From NCBI GenBank assembly GCA_025465145.1, contig JAODNS010000078.1, positions 1 to 5,827 on the forward strand: a stretch of 5,827 bases of DNA, in the 5' to 3' direction. The position numbers and the translations under genes were made by a program. The DNA is from Frankiales bacterium. Lineage in GTDB: Bacteria; Actinomycetota; Actinomycetes; Mycobacteriales; SCTD01. Below are positions 4,867-5,827 of this stretch, piece by piece (positions within the stretch are counted from its first letter, which is position 1; each line of letters opens with the position of its first letter). The notes under the pieces were generated by a model. The model saw only the letters and a list, made by a program, of their open reading frames with translations, was not told where the DNA came from and searched no databases.

Positions 4867-5827
4867 GTGGGCTGCACCTCGCTCGTGAAGGGGACGGTGA
4901 GGATCCCGGGCAGCTGGCCGCTGGTCACCCAGAAGACGTCGTCGAAGACGCGCGCCGTCACGGGGTTGCCGCTGGCCGGGTCCTCGACCTGGACCGCGAT
5001 CCGGTACGCGCCGTTCAACGGCGGGACCTCCGGCACGCAGAAGGACGTGACGTAGCGACCGGGAACCGCGGGGACCACGTCCTCCGGCGGCGTCTTCATC
5101 GACCACAGCGGGATGTCGCCGGCGCCCATGACGACGGCGTGGACAGAGCCGGCGTACTGCCCCTCGGTGCGCGGCTCGACCTCGAGCTCGATCCGCAGGT
5201 GGAACGGCCCGCCTGCGACCAGCTCCGGCGCCTGCGGCCCGTCCGGTGTTGCCGACACGACTGCCGACAGCACGTTGATGCCGCCCATGTCCGGCTCGAC
5301 CTCGGGTGCGTCGACCGGCCGGTCCGTTCCCAGGATCCGGCGCAGCGTGCCGACCGCGAAGGCGGGGTCGCCGTCGTACTGCACCTTGCCGTGGTCCACC
5401 ACGACGCCGCGCGTGCACAGCTCGGTGACGAGGTCGAGCGAGTGCGTGACGAACAGGATGGTGCGCCCGGCCTCCTGGAACTCTCGGATCTTCGCGAGGC
5501 ACTTGCGCGCGAAGGCCTCGTCGCCGACGGCCAGCACCTCGTCGACGAGCAGCACGTCCGGGTCGACGTGCACGGCGATGGAGAAGGCGAGCTTCACGTA
5601 CTCGCCGGAGGAGTAGTGCTTCACGGGGTCGTCGATGCGCGGACCCTGCTCGGAGAACGCGACGATCGAGTCGAACAGCCCGTCGACCTCCTTGCGGGAC
5701 AGGCCGAGCAGCGCGCCGTTGAGGTAGAGGTTCTCGCGCCCGGTGAGCTCGCCGTTGAAGCCGGCGCCCAGCTCGAGCAGGCTCGCGATCCGGCCGGTGA
5801 CCTCGACCTCGCCCGACGTCGGCCGCA
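4863..5827 (-). CDS. wzt: Polysaccharide ABC exporter ATPase, Wzt type with C-terminal substrate-recognition domain; N-terminus cut by window edge
   Basis: ATP-hydrolysing subunit of an ABC exporter for a lipid-linked polysaccharide, working with an unseen Wzm-like permease. The visible 320 residues begin at RPTSGEV, which normally follows Walker A by about 25-30 residues, so roughly 60-80 N-terminal residues lie outside the window. Positions within the visible part: SLLELGAGFNGELTGREN (15-32) is the Q-loop region, with Glu in the usual Gln place as in Wzt and TagH proteins. YSSGEYVKLAFSIA (71-84) is the ABC signature. VLLVDEVLAVGDEAF (91-105) is Walker B with the catalytic Glu and D-loop. 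ILFVTHS (123-129) holds the switch histidine. Residues about 180-320 form a beta-rich domain typical of Wzt, which in E. coli O8/O9a binds the modified glycan end. This separates it from short TagH/KpsT-type ATPases that lack such a domain. The TGA at 4863 overlaps the methyltransferase ATG. Confidence 0.95.
   Translation of the reverse strand, partial: RPTSGEVEVTGRIASLLELGAGFNGELTGRENLYLNGALLGLSRKEVDGLFDSIVAFSEQGPRIDDPVKHYSSGEYVKLAFSIAVHVDPDVLLVDEVLAVGDEAFARKCLAKIREFQEAGRTILFVTHSLDLVTELCTRGVVVDHGKVQYDGDPAFAVGTLRRILGTDRPVDAPEVEPDMGGINVLSAVVSATPDGPQAPELVAGGPFHLRIELEVEPRTEGQYAGSVHAVVMGAGDIPLWSMKTPPEDVVPAVPGRYVTSFCVPEVPPLNGAYRIAVQVEDPASGNPVTARVFDDVFWVTSGQLPGILTVPFTSEVQPT
4875..4880 (-). promoter_or_regulatory. 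Ribosome binding site for the methyltransferase gene
   Basis: Reads GAGGTG on the minus strand, seven bases before the ATG at 4866, matching the anti-Shine-Dalgarno sequence well. It lies inside the coding sequence of the ABC ATPase and supports the 4866 start over any start further upstream in the same open frame. The downstream junctions at 2706 and 1162 have no comparably good site. Confidence 0.75.

Noticed and set aside
4048..5502. An extended methyltransferase starting at 5502.
   Set aside because: The extra residues are a shadow of the ABC ATPase gene in another frame; the ATG at 4866 has a good ribosome site and the protein sense begins there.
4863..5624. A short ABC protein starting at the GTG at 5624.
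   Set aside because: The reading frame continues upstream with clear ABC ATPase sequence (RPTSGEV, LLELGAGFNGELTGREN) to the right edge, so 5624 is an internal valine codon.
1..5827. tRNA, rRNA, CRISPR array, insertion sequence, terminator or internal promoter.
   Set aside because: None seen. The window is continuously coding on the minus strand with no intergenic gap in which such elements would be expected.

Overview
The window is very GC-rich (around 70% or more by eye). Its codons favour G or C in the third position, the stop codons seen are all TGA, and one start is GTG. Together with the protein sequences this suggests a high-GC actinobacterium; the genus cannot be fixed from this window. 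Every supported gene lies on the minus strand, so transcription runs from the right edge to the left edge. There is effectively no non-coding DNA: each gene overlaps the next by 4 or 8 bases. This looks like the interior of a single operon whose promoter and first genes lie to the right of the window and whose later genes lie to the left.

In transcription order (right to left) the layout is: (1) 5827-4863, the C-terminal 320 residues of a Wzt-type ABC transporter ATPase with a C-terminal beta-sandwich domain, cut by the right edge; (2) 4866-4048, a 272-residue class I SAM-dependent methyltransferase with a short C-terminal coiled coil; (3) 4055-2703, a 450-residue GT-A (family 2, rhamnosyltransferase-like) glycosyltransferase; (4) 2706-1159, a 515-residue GT-B (family 4, ALG11-like) glycosyltransferase; (5) 1162-1, a second family 2 glycosyltransferase, paralogous to gene 3 and cut near its C-terminus by the left edge.

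The genes fit an ABC-transporter-dependent cell-surface polysaccharide locus. The glycosyltransferases would build a lipid-linked glycan on the cytoplasmic face, the methyltransferase could methylate or cap it, and the Wzt-like ATPase with its unseen membrane partner would export it. The most unusual feature is that all three glycosyltransferases, although they belong to two different folds, carry an extra beta-rich segment of about 110-145 residues inserted within the catalytic region. In the GT4 and the first GT2 this segment shares a motif reading FTPGG-x-D-x-RELGV, and the DNA coding for it matches at 35 of 38 positions.
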